Positions 45,851 through 55,424 of a stretch of 64,000 bases of DNA are shown one piece after another. How positions within the stretch are numbered: position 1 is the stretch's first letter; each line of letters opens with the position of its first letter. The translations under genes and the position numbers were made by a program. Location of the stretch: positions 6,528,501-6,592,500 of the forward strand of contig NZ_CP136051.1 in the NCBI RefSeq assembly GCF_032999765.1, written 5' to 3'. The stretch comes from Imperialibacter roseus (lineage in GTDB: Bacteria > Bacteroidota > Bacteroidia > Cytophagales > Cyclobacteriaceae). A model generated the notes under the pieces. That model was not told where the DNA came from. It did not search any database and saw only the letters and a program-made list of their open reading frames with translations.

Positions 45851-46798
45851 CTATTCTTTCACCAGCAGCATGGCACCGTAGCTGTAGCCACCACCAAAAA
45901 CCGTCACGACTATTTTGTCTTCGTTTTTGAACTCATGCCAGTGCTCGGATATGCCAATAGCAGCACCTGCGCACCCCGTGTTGCCAAGGTACTGTACGTT
46001 TGAAATAGCCTTCTCAGGTGATAACTTCAGGTTTTCCGCCACATTCTTTGTTATCCTGTGGTTGGCCTGGTGAGGTACCAGATAAGAAAGATCATCAAGT
46101 GTGTAGTTATTTCTCTCAATAATGTCTCTGGTGGCCGATGCCATATAGGAACAGGCGTTTAGAAATACGTCTTTTCCATAGGGCATTTCAATGCCACCGT
46201 GGAGAGGCCTCAAAGTAACTCCCTCAAGGCCCCTTCCCACATGGGCGGCACCTCTGGTAAAAATTTCTTTCACTGTCAAGCTTGGCGTAGTTGGTTTGTC
46301 TTTGGTCACCAGCAACGCACTGGCACCGTCTCCCCAAAGATGCCCTGCCTTGTGGTCGTGCTCGTTGTGGTAGGCCGTGTTATGCTCGGAAAGGACAACC
46401 AGCGCATTTTTTGATTTTCCCATCGCCATATAACCCTCCACAATCTCCATAGCATTGAGGAATGAAGAGCAGGCCGATGAAATGTATACCACCGCTGCAT
46501 TCGTTGCGTTGAGGTAATGCTGTGTTTTGTGGGCAAGTGTAACGATGGTGTCGTACGGAGTGTAGGAAGCGCCCACAATCAGATCAACTTGCTGAAGGGG
46601 AAAGTCTACTTGTTTTTCGAGTGCTTTTACGGCCTCAAGAGCCATCGTCGCTGTGTTTTCTTCCGCCCCGGCCTTTCGCCTTTCAGAAATGCCAGTCCTT
46701 TCTACGATCCACTCGTTTGTAAGGCCGTTTAGATCGGCGAAGTATTGATTCGTAACTCGCTGGCTGGGAATATAATGTGAGATATCTCTAATGTACAT
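45851..46798 (-). CDS. 3-oxoacyl-ACP synthase III (FabH-like)
   Basis: The thiolase-fold condensing enzyme has the full catalytic triad: Cys110 (ISSACSSFLNA), His243 (VPHQANHRI) and Asn273 (YLGNTGCAG). The 315-aa length is normal. It is a single gene away from other fab genes, so it may use a special starter (branched-chain or secondary metabolite) rather than being the main FabH. A FACS gene lies 600 bp away on the other strand. Confidence 0.92.
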   Translation of the reverse strand: MYIRDISHYIPSQRVTNQYFADLNGLTNEWIVERTGISERRKAGAEENTATMALEAVKALEKQVDFPLQQVDLIVGASYTPYDTIVTLAHKTQHYLNATNAAVVYISSACSSFLNAMEIVEGYMAMGKSKNALVVLSEHNTAYHNEHDHKAGHLWGDGASALLVTKDKPTTPSLTVKEIFTRGAAHVGRGLEGVTLRPLHGGIEMPYGKDVFLNACSYMASATRDIIERNNYTLDDLSYLVPHQANHRITKNVAENLKLSPEKAISNVQYLGNTGCAGAAIGISEHWHEFKNEDKIVVTVFGGGYSYGAMLLVKE

Positions 46799-46874
46799 GT
46801 ATCCTGTGTGCTAGGATTTTGCCTCAAAATAAACACTTTCGGGGTTATTAACCTTGTTATTTTTTGTGTTTGGC

Positions 46875-46914
46875 TACAAAAAAACAAACCGGACAGTAGT
46901 CTGCCCGGTTGTTT
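46875..46914 (-). terminator. Minus-strand terminator of a small gene
   Basis: AACCGG (46887-46892) pairs with CCGGTT (46905-46910) and CAG (46894-46896) with CTG (46901-46903); GTTT/AAAC extends the base. On the minus strand a run of seven T follows. It points to a minus-strand transcript ending here, which supports the small gene at 46942-47137. Confidence 0.7.
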
Positions 46915-46941
46915 AGAGATTGATTAGTCCTTAGTCAGAAT

Positions 46942-47137
46942 TTATTTTTGAGTTTTTCTTTTTTTGATCGCTTTCACGACCGCTATTTCGTTATCATCTT
47001 TTTGCAACTTGATGGGTTGAGTTGTGCTCAGCATCAGCTGATGGTTGATTCTGGTTAGCCTCCCACAGTATTGTCAGGCCCAGTATGATTGCCAGACTGG
47101 CCCACACGTTCTTACTGAGTAAAATTTGCCGTAACAT
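46942..47137 (-). pseudogene. Small membrane-protein gene, apparently frameshifted
   Basis: Two overlapping minus-strand frames each look coding. From the ATG at 47137, 47 codons read MLRQILLSKNVWASLAIILG and continue LTILWEANQ, a basic N-terminus plus one membrane helix, ending at TGA 46994-46996. In the next frame (ATG at 47034, stop at 46942) 30 codons read STTQPIKLQKDDNEIAVV and then KAIKKRKTQK. A single-base change would join them into about 64 aa. A strong minus-strand terminator follows. It may be a decayed gene, a sequencing error, a programmed +1 shift, or two tiny genes. Confidence 0.5.
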
Positions 47138-47391
47138 GTCACTTAAAATTTGATGTCCTGATTATTTTGAGTTGTTGACCTGCCATATCTTAGCCAATTG
47201 CTATGCCAAAAAGTTTAAATATTTGATAATCAATAAGTTGCAATTTTAAGAAAGGCTTGTTGTGTCCGGTTTTGCAACACTTTTCTTTCAGGAGTGTACA
47301 GCTTTGTTGTTAAACACGTACTTTTTGCTGACGGGCAAGCCAGTCGAAGCCAGTGGATCTGCCGCCGTGAAGTTACTGCGGGCTTACTTTC

Positions 47392-49143
47392 ATGGAAAAT
47401 TCTCCAAGTTTTAGATCAATTTTCATAAATTCAGGAAACAGCATCCGTATGACCTCGACTGAAGTAATTGAAATTCCTGAAAACATCAGGTCTAAGTATG
47501 ATCCAAGATCACTCGTGGAATGGTTTTTTCATTGGGAAAAAGAGACACCCGATCGTGTTTTTTTACGGCAACCCAATGGGGATCAATGGATCGAATACAC
47601 CTGGAAGCAAGTGGGGGATGAAGCCCGCAGGATGACTTCTTATTTAAAGGGTCAGGGTCTTGTCAAAGGAGACCATGTCGGGTTGATTTCCAAAAACTGC
47701 TCCCACTGGATTATTGCCGATCTGGCGATAATGATGGGAGGTTATATTTCAGTTCCTCTGTATCCCAATCTGGTAGGGGAGCAGCTGAACCAGGTGCTGG
47801 AGCACAGCGAAGTGAAGCTGCTTTTTGTTGGAAAAGTAGATGAGTGGGACAGTATGAAGAAGGGCATCCCTGAAACACTCACTTGCTTGACTTTGCCTGA
47901 AAGCCATGTGGAGGACTACGACAAGTGGCAGGACATTATCGCAAAGAATGATCCTCTGAAAGAAAGCGATATTCCGGATGAGATGGATTTGTGCACCATT
48001 ATTTATACTTCAGGAACGACCGGCTCGCCGAAAGGTGTGATGTACAATCACAAACAACTGAAGTTCACTGCCGCTGCTGCCAAGTATGTGATAAATTTTG
48101 GAGACAAGCGTCATCGATACTTCTCTTACCTTCCGCTGTGCCACGTAGCCGAAAGAATGATTATTGAGTTGGGTGCGCTTCATTGTGGCGGGGTTATTTC
48201 GTTTGCTGAGTCGCTGGATACGTTCATGAAGAACCTTTCAAATGCCCAGCCGACCATGTTTTTTGCTGTGCCACGCATTTGGACCAAGTTTCAAATGGGC
48301 GTTTGGGAAAAAATGCCGCAGTCGAGGCTGGATTTTCTATTGAAGCTGCCAATTATTTCAGGAATTGTAAAAAAGAAAATTCGGATTGGCCTTGGTCTCA
48401 ACGAGGCAGAGTATTGCCTTACTGCTGCCGCTCCTTGTCCGCCCTCGCTCCATAAGTGGTACAACGCTCTCGGCATTCAACTGCTTGAGCTGTACGGCAT
48501 GACGGAGAATGTTGGCGCCTGTACGCTGATGCATCCTGACAATGTAAAAATGGGGACCGTAGGGCAGCCTTACCGTGGCTCCGTTCTCAAGATTGAGGAA
48601 GAAACCGGGGAGATACTTATGCAGGCGCCGTGGCTGATGCAGGGGTACTATAAGGAACCAGCGATGACGGCTTCGGTACTTAAAAATGGCTTCCTGCATA
48701 CAGGCGATATGGGAGAGATTGATGATGAGGGCTTTCTGAAAATAACAGGGCGGGTAAAAGACACTTTTAAAACCGCCAAGGGCGAATATATAGTGCCGGG
48801 GCCTATCGAATGGGGCTACTCTCTCAATGGTTACATCGAACAAATATGTGTTTTGGGCAGGGGACTCCCGCAGCCAGTGGCATTGGTGGTTATTTCAGAC
48901 AAGGCGCTGAAAAAGAGTCGGGTTGAGGTAGAAAAATCGCTTGTGGATACCATGAACATGGTGAACAAGGATTTGGTGGATTACGAAAGGGTGCGGAAAG
49001 TGGTTGTGATGAAAGAGCCATGGACGATGGAAAATGGCATACTGACGCCCAAAATGAGTATAAAAAGAAATGTTTTAGAAGGGAAATACGAAGAAAATTT
49101 GCAAACTTGGTACGCAACAGAGAATACTGTCATCTGGACATAA
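47392..49143 (+). CDS. Long-chain fatty acid-CoA ligase (AMP-binding)
   Basis: An ANL-superfamily acyl-CoA synthetase. The P-loop reads IIYTSGTTGSPKGVMYNH, followed by LYGMTENVGACTL (A5) and LHTGDMGEIDDEGFLKITGR (A7/A8). This is the long-chain type in which the C-terminal lysine region follows KTAKGEYIVPGPIE. It activates fatty acids with ATP and CoA. The start could be the ATG at 47392 or the one at 47449 (MTSTEVIEI). Confidence 0.92.
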   Translation: MENSPSFRSIFINSGNSIRMTSTEVIEIPENIRSKYDPRSLVEWFFHWEKETPDRVFLRQPNGDQWIEYTWKQVGDEARRMTSYLKGQGLVKGDHVGLISKNCSHWIIADLAIMMGGYISVPLYPNLVGEQLNQVLEHSEVKLLFVGKVDEWDSMKKGIPETLTCLTLPESHVEDYDKWQDIIAKNDPLKESDIPDEMDLCTIIYTSGTTGSPKGVMYNHKQLKFTAAAAKYVINFGDKRHRYFSYLPLCHVAERMIIELGALHCGGVISFAESLDTFMKNLSNAQPTMFFAVPRIWTKFQMGVWEKMPQSRLDFLLKLPIISGIVKKKIRIGLGLNEAEYCLTAAAPCPPSLHKWYNALGIQLLELYGMTENVGACTLMHPDNVKMGTVGQPYRGSVLKIEEETGEILMQAPWLMQGYYKEPAMTASVLKNGFLHTGDMGEIDDEGFLKITGRVKDTFKTAKGEYIVPGPIEWGYSLNGYIEQICVLGRGLPQPVALVVISDKALKKSRVEVEKSLVDTMNMVNKDLVDYERVRKVVVMKEPWTMENGILTPKMSIKRNVLEGKYEENLQTWYATENTVIWT

Positions 49144-49174
49144 CTTTTCTGTTTTGTGCTTATCAATTTCAGGG

Positions 49175-49207
49175 ACCCTGTTGAATCTTTCAACAGGGTT
49201 CTTTTTT
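49175..49207 (+). terminator. Intrinsic terminator after the CoA ligase gene
   Basis: ACCCTGTTGAA (49175-49185) pairs perfectly with TTCAACAGGGT (49189-49199), with a TCT loop and T-run. Confidence 0.88.
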
Positions 49208-49230
49208 GCCAAAAAACGTTTTGATAAATG

Positions 49231-49749
49231 CTACAGGTCTGAAAGTGCCCTCAAAAACTTCTTCGGAAGGTTGCAATTCTCCTCGCCAAAGTGCCTTGTG
49301 TCCACTAGCTCGAAAATCTTCCAGTAGCCATCTTTGTCTTTGAATAGAAGAAAAGCGTCGACACCACAATGGGAAAATTTGTCGCCAGCGAAGAAGGCAT
49401 ATTTAGTCCACACCTGGGCCAGTCTGCCATCTATTTCTACCTTCATGTCCCAAAGCGGCTCGTCGTAGATGATTTCCCTGGGTTTAGCCATGGCCTCAAA
49501 AAATTTGGTCATATCATCTGACCTGAGGCTTTCTTTTCCCGCTTCTCTGTCCATTACGGTATGGAGCTGTGCATTGGGGGTAAACATTTTGTGGTAGCCA
49601 GTGGTGTCTGCTTTCCTCATGCCCTCAAACATGTCGAAAACTACTGACAGAACCTCTTTCTGATCGGCTGACCATTTGGTTTTCTTTTGGGCTGTTGCCG
49701 AGCTGGCTGCACACAATATCAGTGCTGCGATGGCCAAAAAACGATTCAT
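49231..49749 (-). CDS. NTF2-like (SnoaL-type) exported protein
   Basis: A signal peptide (residues 1-20, ASSATAQ) precedes one NTF2-like cone domain: VFDMFEGMRKADTTGYHKMFTPNAQLH, VWTKYAFFAGDKFSHCGVDAFLLFKDKDGYWKIFELVDTRH, quoted only in part. Such domains bind small ligands or act as enzymes; no role can be assigned. It lies 12 nt downstream of the ABC permease gene on the same strand and may be part of that operon. Confidence 0.85.
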   Translation of the reverse strand: MNRFLAIAALILCAASSATAQKKTKWSADQKEVLSVVFDMFEGMRKADTTGYHKMFTPNAQLHTVMDREAGKESLRSDDMTKFFEAMAKPREIIYDEPLWDMKVEIDGRLAQVWTKYAFFAGDKFSHCGVDAFLLFKDKDGYWKIFELVDTRHFGEENCNLPKKFLRALSDL

Positions 49750-49761
49750 AGTTGGGTCAAA

Positions 49762-52323
49762 TTAGATTTCACGTCTTAAAACTTCCAATGGAGGATTATT
49801 CACCACTTCCCTGCTGTTAGTTACCCCTATGGCTACAGTCAGTGCAGTAATGCCTCCTATAATTGCGAGGAGGGGCATCCACGCTGGGCTGAAAGTGGAT
49901 TCGAACAGGAAGTAGGACAAGGCCCAGGATCCGGCAAGTGACAGCAATATGCCGGAACAGGAGGCAAAAACCCCCAGAAACAAGTATTCAAGGCCTGCTA
50001 TTGTCAGCACCTGTCTTCGGCTCGCACCCAGCGTTCGGAGAAGGACACCTTCCTGTATTCGCTGGAACTTGCTAATGACAACTGAGGCAATGAGGACCAA
50101 AATGCCGGTTGAAATGCTCAGAAGTGCCATGAACTGAATAACGAAGGACACCTTTCCCAAAATATCGTCAAGCGTTGACAGGATCAGCTGAAGATCGATG
50201 ATGGAAACGTTGGGGTAATTCCTTACCACAGCTTGCTGGAACCTGGCTGAAAGCTCGTTGTTTTCAACTCTTGTGATCAATACATGAAACTGAGGTGCTT
50301 TTTCCAGCACTCCCTCAGGGAAAATGACCAGGAAATTGGTTTGCACCCTGTTCCAGTCGATGCGCCGCAGGCTGCCCACGTAGGTTTTGATGAGGGCACC
50401 CTGCACGTTGAACAACATTTCATCACCCACTTTCACTCCCAGATTTTCGGCATAGCCGTCGCTCATGGAAATAAAGATGGTGTCGTTAGGGTTCTCAATT
50501 TTGCCAAGCCATTTGCCTGCAATGATCTCTTCTGAGTCGATGAGTGAATCTCGATAAGTGATCCTATACTCCCGGTTATATGCCCAGTCGGGCAGGCCCA
50601 ACGTGGTGTCAGCTTCTGCTTCTTTTTTGCTATAGCCTTTTAGTTCCTCCAGCCGCATGGTCACCACGGGTACGTCTTGTATTACCGGGAGTTCGTAGTC
50701 AAGGGTCATCGTTTTGATGGCCTCTTTCTGATCGGACTGTATATCGAAAAGCACCATGTTGGGCCGGTCGCCCGCACCGGTGATGCTTACCTGACTGATG
50801 AGAGACTGCTGAACAAGGTAAAGCGTAGAGATGAGGGCTGTGCCAAGACCAACTGTAATAATCAATATCATAGTTTGGTTCTGAGGCCGGAACAGGTTGG
50901 CCAGGCCCTGTCGCCACACATAGCTCCATGTGATAGGGAAAAACTTTTTCACTGACCAGGTGATCAGCTTGGCAACTCCGGCAAGCAAAAGGAAAGCTGC
51001 AATCAGACCTCCTGTAAACGACAAGGCATCGAGAATAGAGCCAATTTGCCACCAGGCAAAGCCAAGAATGAAAGCCAGGATTGCGGCATAAACGGGGTAG
51101 ATGCCACGAGTAGAATCAGGAACAGCCCCATCAATTCCCGCCCTTATTGCCTGCAAAGGAGCTACCTTCCGGATACGAAGAAGCGGCGGAAGCGCAAAGA
51201 GCACAGAGATAGACAAACCCAGTGCAATGCCTTGCAGAATGGCTGACCACGAAAGGGCAAAATCGACAGTGACTGGAAGGAAGTCTTTGAGCACACCCGG
51301 CAGATACATTTGCAGGACTGACCCCAGCACACTTCCAATGATGCCACCCAGCAAACCGATTGACGCAATTTGGATAAGGAAAATAAAGAAGGCCTGGATA
51401 GAAGTGCCGCCGAGGCAGCGAATAACCGCCACAGACGTAATTTTTTCTTTGATATAAATATGGACGGCGCTGGCAACGCCAATGCAGCCCAGCAGAAGTG
51501 CAACAAAGGCTACCAGGTTCAGAAAGCCCGTCAGGTCTTTGAATGCCCGGCCTGTGTCCTCTTTCTGTTCTTCAACAGTATCGTATCTCCAACCTAGTTC
51601 GTCAAACCTTTTTTCATACGCCTCCTCAACGGTTTTTACATAGGCCTCGTCGTCGAACCTGAAGTACTCCATGTAGTTGATGCGGCTGCCCTTTTGCAGG
51701 AGGCCAGTTTGCTCCACATATTCGTAAGGGATATACACTACCGGAGCGACGCTGGTTGTAATTCCCGTTTGCCCGGGAATTTTTTGTAGCCGACCGACGA
51801 TCTCAAACGACTCCGTGCCCACTTTTACTTCGTCTCCCACCTCTACGCCGAATTGTAGCATGAGTGTTTGGTCTACCAAGGCCTGCTTCTTTCCCCGGAA
51901 AGACCTGGCAGCCTCTACTGGGTCGGTTTCGATGGCTCCATAATAGGGGAAGTCGCCTTCAAGTGCTCGCACCTGCACCAGCCTTGTGCCCTGGCTTCTG
52001 GGGAAGTAGATCATGGAAGCAAAGTAGCATTCGCTGGAGCGTTCGGTACCGATAGAGTCCAGCAGCGGCTGGTAGTCTTCGGTAAATGGCTGGCTCGACC
52101 TCACGACCAAATCAGCTCCTAGTAGCCCCTTCGCCTGGTCATTGATGGCGGAAAAAAGCGAGGCTTTGAAGGAGTTGATGGCCACCAGAGCAGTGATGCC
52201 GAGGATAATAGAGGAGGTGAACAGAAAAAGTCTGGAGCGGCTTCTGCGGCTGTCTCTCCACGCCATTTTCCACAGCCAGCTTTTGCTATATTCCGGTCGG
52301 TTGATGCTGATTTTGCTATCCAT
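49762..52323 (-). CDS. ABC transporter permease, YbbP/FtsX type (853 aa)
   Basis: A large permease with two FtsX halves. A first helix (about 33-52) precedes an external domain. Helix clusters follow at about 265-400 and 415-500, then a second external domain (about 520-710) and the final helices (LLSISTGILVLIASVVIS, YLFLGVFASCSGILLSLAG). EKITSVAVIRCLGGT and EGVLLRTLGASRRQVL are the FtsX coupling-helix motifs. This is the YbbP family, whose partner is YbbA. Start and the ATPase stop overlap by one base (TAATG), so they are coupled. Confidence 0.9.
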   Translation of the reverse strand: MDSKISINRPEYSKSWLWKMAWRDSRRSRSRLFLFTSSIILGITALVAINSFKASLFSAINDQAKGLLGADLVVRSSQPFTEDYQPLLDSIGTERSSECYFASMIYFPRSQGTRLVQVRALEGDFPYYGAIETDPVEAARSFRGKKQALVDQTLMLQFGVEVGDEVKVGTESFEIVGRLQKIPGQTGITTSVAPVVYIPYEYVEQTGLLQKGSRINYMEYFRFDDEAYVKTVEEAYEKRFDELGWRYDTVEEQKEDTGRAFKDLTGFLNLVAFVALLLGCIGVASAVHIYIKEKITSVAVIRCLGGTSIQAFFIFLIQIASIGLLGGIIGSVLGSVLQMYLPGVLKDFLPVTVDFALSWSAILQGIALGLSISVLFALPPLLRIRKVAPLQAIRAGIDGAVPDSTRGIYPVYAAILAFILGFAWWQIGSILDALSFTGGLIAAFLLLAGVAKLITWSVKKFFPITWSYVWRQGLANLFRPQNQTMILIITVGLGTALISTLYLVQQSLISQVSITGAGDRPNMVLFDIQSDQKEAIKTMTLDYELPVIQDVPVVTMRLEELKGYSKKEAEADTTLGLPDWAYNREYRITYRDSLIDSEEIIAGKWLGKIENPNDTIFISMSDGYAENLGVKVGDEMLFNVQGALIKTYVGSLRRIDWNRVQTNFLVIFPEGVLEKAPQFHVLITRVENNELSARFQQAVVRNYPNVSIIDLQLILSTLDDILGKVSFVIQFMALLSISTGILVLIASVVISKFQRIQEGVLLRTLGASRRQVLTIAGLEYLFLGVFASCSGILLSLAGSWALSYFLFESTFSPAWMPLLAIIGGITALTVAIGVTNSREVVNNPPLEVLRREI

Positions 52324-53021
52324 TATGCTTGCGCTGCCAGTGCCGATTCGGTGAGTTCAATTACTTTTCCGCCTTTCAGCCGGAGGATGCGGCCGGTCTT
52401 TCGTGCCAGCTCCATGTTGTGGGTAACCAGCACCAGGGTAGTGCCCTGCTCCTTATTGATCTGGAAAAGCAACTCTTCTACTTTGATGCCTGTTTCTTCA
52501 TCGAGGTTGCCGGTGGGTTCATCGGCAAACAGGATTTCAGGGTCGTTGGAAAAAGCCCTGGCCAAGGCCACCCGCTGCTGCTCACCACCGGAAAGTTGAG
52601 TAGGATAATGATGCAATCGGCTGCCAAGGCCCACTCTTTCAAGCAGCTCAATGCTTTTGGCTGCTATGCCTTTTTCACCTCTCAACTCAAGCGGTACCAT
52701 CACATTTTCCAATGCAGTGAGTGTAGGCAGTAGTTGAAAGTTTTGGAAGATGAAACCTATGTGCTGGTTTCTGACCCTGGCTCGGTCGTCTTCATCCAGC
52801 GCATCGAGCTTAATGCCACACACTTCTACACTGCCCGACGACGCTCGGTCGAGGCCAGCACAGAGGCCGAGCAGGGTTGTTTTGCCACTACCTGAAGGGC
52901 CGACGATGGAGAATGTTTCGCCTTTTGCCAAATCGAAGGAAACATCATCGAGAACGGTGAGTGAACCTGTAGCGCTTGAATAAGACTTGGAGAGGTTGGT
53001 TACTTTTAGAATAGATGACAT
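52323..53021 (-). CDS. ABC transporter ATP-binding protein, YbbA/LolD type
   Basis: A 232-aa ATPase with Walker A GPSGSGKTTLLG, signature LSGGEQQRVALARA, Walker B ILFADEPTGNLD and switch VTHNMELA. The MacB/LolD/YbbA group energises FtsX-type permeases. I start at the ATG at 53021; a TTG lies 9 nt upstream. Coupled to the permease. In E. coli the tesA gene sits divergently next to ybbA; here an arylesterase gene is in that orientation but about 8.7 kb away. Confidence 0.94.
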   Translation of the reverse strand: MSSILKVTNLSKSYSSATGSLTVLDDVSFDLAKGETFSIVGPSGSGKTTLLGLCAGLDRASSGSVEVCGIKLDALDEDDRARVRNQHIGFIFQNFQLLPTLTALENVMVPLELRGEKGIAAKSIELLERVGLGSRLHHYPTQLSGGEQQRVALARAFSNDPEILFADEPTGNLDEETGIKVEELLFQINKEQGTTLVLVTHNMELARKTGRILRLKGGKVIELTESALAAQA

Positions 53022-53229
53022 AGTAGTCAAAGCTATAAAGATTAAACAAATACACTTTAACTACGGAGGTGTTTTGTTATTGTTTACATATTTGTTTAGC
53101 CGAGAAAATGAATGTCCAAACGGTGACTTGGTTCAGAGGTGAAAATTTTGAATATATTGTCTCCATTGTATTATTCTCAAATTATTTCCCCATTTTCGGT
53201 GCCCATCAGGATTTCGGGGTAGTGCTGAT

Positions 53230-53940
53230 ATGAAAGAGAGAGTTATTTATATTGTTTTTTCATTGCTTTGTTCTGGTGCTTCTGCTCAGTACTCAGCATA
53301 TGAATGGGTGGTTGGAGCAGGGGTTTCGCATCATCTGATTTCTGGGGATGATAAATATGACACAGGTAGTGGTTTCCGAGTTGATAATTCTGAGAAGCAA
53401 ACCAGGGCGGGGCTGTCCGGTGGGAAGATGGTTTCACGCAACTGGCTACTTTATGGTTTTTTAAATCAAGACTGGGCAGGTAGTGAATTTGTTCAGCGAC
53501 AGTACAACGGCGGAGCGGTAAGGTACTCGTCAAAGTCCCATGAAAATCAAACTGTTTTTGGGCTTGGGGTGGCCCGGTACTTTTACCTGAAGGACTCCTT
53601 GTTTTTTTTAAAGCTGAACGGCGGTTTGAACTTTGGGGCAGGAAGAGGAAGCCAGGAAATTCGTGGTTCCACTTTTTATGACGGAAATTGGGATTTTCGA
53701 TCACATAGTTATTATGCTGAAGCAAACCCGTCTGTAGGCTTTTTTATAAGAAAAAGGTTTGTTTTTGAGGTTTACTTCCTATCAGCGACGTTCGGATACT
53801 TCGATGTGAAAGCTGTGAGTGGTTTGGGGGGAGGTTTCGTCCCTTTGGACACACCTACCAACAGGTATTACCGTACAGACGTCAAATTCGATGGGAGTTC
53901 GCTGGCTTTTGCTATTTCTTATCTGTTTCATCCGAGATAA
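53230..53940 (+). CDS. Predicted outer-membrane beta-barrel protein A (236 aa)
   Basis: I do not recognise a named family. A signal peptide (residues 1-19, SGASAQ) precedes repeated amphipathic strands rich in Gly, Tyr and Phe, such as WLLYGFLNQDWAG, FGLGVARYFYLKD and YAEANPSVGFFIRKR. The pattern fits an 8-10-strand barrel. The next gene has the same layout (a xGxxRYxxxKxSLxxF strand and an ANPS/ASPS turn), so the two look like diverged tandem paralogues. First gene of a three-gene unit inside the region that separates the ybbA-like and tesA-like genes. Confidence 0.75.
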   Translation: MKERVIYIVFSLLCSGASAQYSAYEWVVGAGVSHHLISGDDKYDTGSGFRVDNSEKQTRAGLSGGKMVSRNWLLYGFLNQDWAGSEFVQRQYNGGAVRYSSKSHENQTVFGLGVARYFYLKDSLFFLKLNGGLNFGAGRGSQEIRGSTFYDGNWDFRSHSYYAEANPSVGFFIRKRFVFEVYFLSATFGYFDVKAVSGLGGGFVPLDTPTNRYYRTDVKFDGSSLAFAISYLFHPR

Positions 53941-53952
53941 ATTTATAAAGAG

Positions 53953-54645
53953 ATGCGTAATGTTTGGAAAATTCTTGGAGTTCTGGCTTTGGCAAGTCTT
54001 TTCGCTGTCGATGCCGTTGGCCAGTTTGGTAGGGGGAATTTGGTACTTGGGACAGGCATAACTGTTTCGAGTGAAATTGGCGACAAGGATATAAGTGGCG
54101 AAAATTTTTACGTACCCATTAAATCAAAGTCACTTTATTTTGAAGTGGATCCATCACTAAAGATTTTTCTTAACCAGAAGTGGAGTTTGGATATAATGTT
54201 AGGAGTAGGGCATACATCTATTAAGAATACGAGCGAGGATCTTGATGGGAATAAAAGTGAAGGCACAGCAAAACTCATTGCTTTTCAAGGAGGTGCGGGA
54301 GCTTCCAGATATCTGGAAGTTAAAGAGTCACTACTCTATTTTGGAGTTTCGGCCATGCTTGGATTGTCGACCGGAAAGTTTGAAACCAGTAATTCTGACC
54401 AAAAGCAGATGAGCGACGAGTATTTCATTAATGCGAGTCCGTCACTAATAGTATTTTTGTCTCCGAAGCTAGTTCTACAGGCATCTGTGGGAGATTTGGA
54501 TTTACATGTGATAAAGAACACTTTAGAGAGGAATAATCCGCCCGGGTACCTGCCTGCAAAAGAAACTGATAAGAGTGTGGGCTTTGATTTGGATTTGATT
54601 CCAGCTTCAATTTCACTAAATCTGCAATACATGATACGACAATGA
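53953..54645 (+). CDS. Predicted outer-membrane beta-barrel protein B (230 aa)
   Basis: A signal peptide (about 1-24, VDAVGQ) and barrel-like strands follow, e.g. NLVLGTGITVSSEIG, YLEVKESLLYFGVSAMLG and INASPSLIVFLSPK. It shares layout with the upstream gene but not high identity. It begins 12 nt after that gene and overlaps the lipoprotein gene by ATGA, so all three are probably one operon. Function unknown. Confidence 0.75.
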   Translation: MRNVWKILGVLALASLFAVDAVGQFGRGNLVLGTGITVSSEIGDKDISGENFYVPIKSKSLYFEVDPSLKIFLNQKWSLDIMLGVGHTSIKNTSEDLDGNKSEGTAKLIAFQGGAGASRYLEVKESLLYFGVSAMLGLSTGKFETSNSDQKQMSDEYFINASPSLIVFLSPKLVLQASVGDLDLHVIKNTLERNNPPGYLPAKETDKSVGFDLDLIPASISLNLQYMIRQ

Positions 54646-55424
54646 AAAAAGGCCTATCAGCTGGGGTAGTAATCGGACTGTTTGTTCTTGCAGGCTGCTT
54701 CAAGGAAGATTCAGAGGTGATATATAGGTACGAGGTGTCACCATATGCTGAGCTTAAGGATATTTGGTTTATAGAAGGGGGGGATAATCAGCCAGATTCA
54801 CTTTTTGTTTCGATATTTTTGGCTGACGAAGAAATGGATATTGGTTTACTCCCCAGCGAGACATACCACCCCTATGAATGGAATAACAAAGTGGTGGATT
54901 CAAAGAGCCAGATTTTGAAGTGGGATGAAAGTAATTACTATCCTCCTTTTTTTCTTTTGATTCCATATAGGGATCGCATAGATACAGTTCTTTATTCTCA
55001 AAGTGATCCAAGAGAAGATGACATTGAGTCGTGCCATAATTCAAATCTTACGGAAGACGGCAACCTATTTATAGTAGAAAACACTTTCAGGCACAACATC
55101 TTTGTTGACTTGATGGTAGAATTTGATGGTGAATTTATTCCTTTTGGCAAGTTGTTCACAACTAGTGATTGTTACCTCGGGTATGATGCAAGATTGCCCC
55201 CGCCACCCAGCCAAATTGGTACACAGACATATATTGGAAGCCCTTTTAAAATCTCCAGATTTAACAAATTTGAAATCGAGATTCAATATTCTCTTATTTC
55301 TCAAGCCTTTTCTATTTTCAAGGATCGGCGGTATAGGCTGAGCATCTCTATGGCTGATCGTGCGTTGAATCGTACTGATCTGATGGAATCGGAGGAGTTT
55401 AGACTCCCGGATATAAAAAAATAA
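54642..55424 (+). CDS. Unrecognised lipoprotein (260 aa)
   Basis: A lipoprotein signal ends at Cys19 (FVLAGCFKEDSE). The mature part is beta-rich and acidic, with no motif I can name; segments include AELKDIWFIEGGDNQPDSLF, SCHNSNLTEDGNLFIVENTF, and a proline run (LPPPPSQ). Four-base overlap with the barrel B gene implies coupled translation. It might be an outer-membrane partner of the two barrels. The composition is more AT-rich than the housekeeping genes around it. Confidence 0.75.
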   Translation: MKKGLSAGVVIGLFVLAGCFKEDSEVIYRYEVSPYAELKDIWFIEGGDNQPDSLFVSIFLADEEMDIGLLPSETYHPYEWNNKVVDSKSQILKWDESNYYPPFFLLIPYRDRIDTVLYSQSDPREDDIESCHNSNLTEDGNLFIVENTFRHNIFVDLMVEFDGEFIPFGKLFTTSDCYLGYDARLPPPPSQIGTQTYIGSPFKISRFNKFEIEIQYSLISQAFSIFKDRRYRLSISMADRALNRTDLMESEEFRLPDIKK

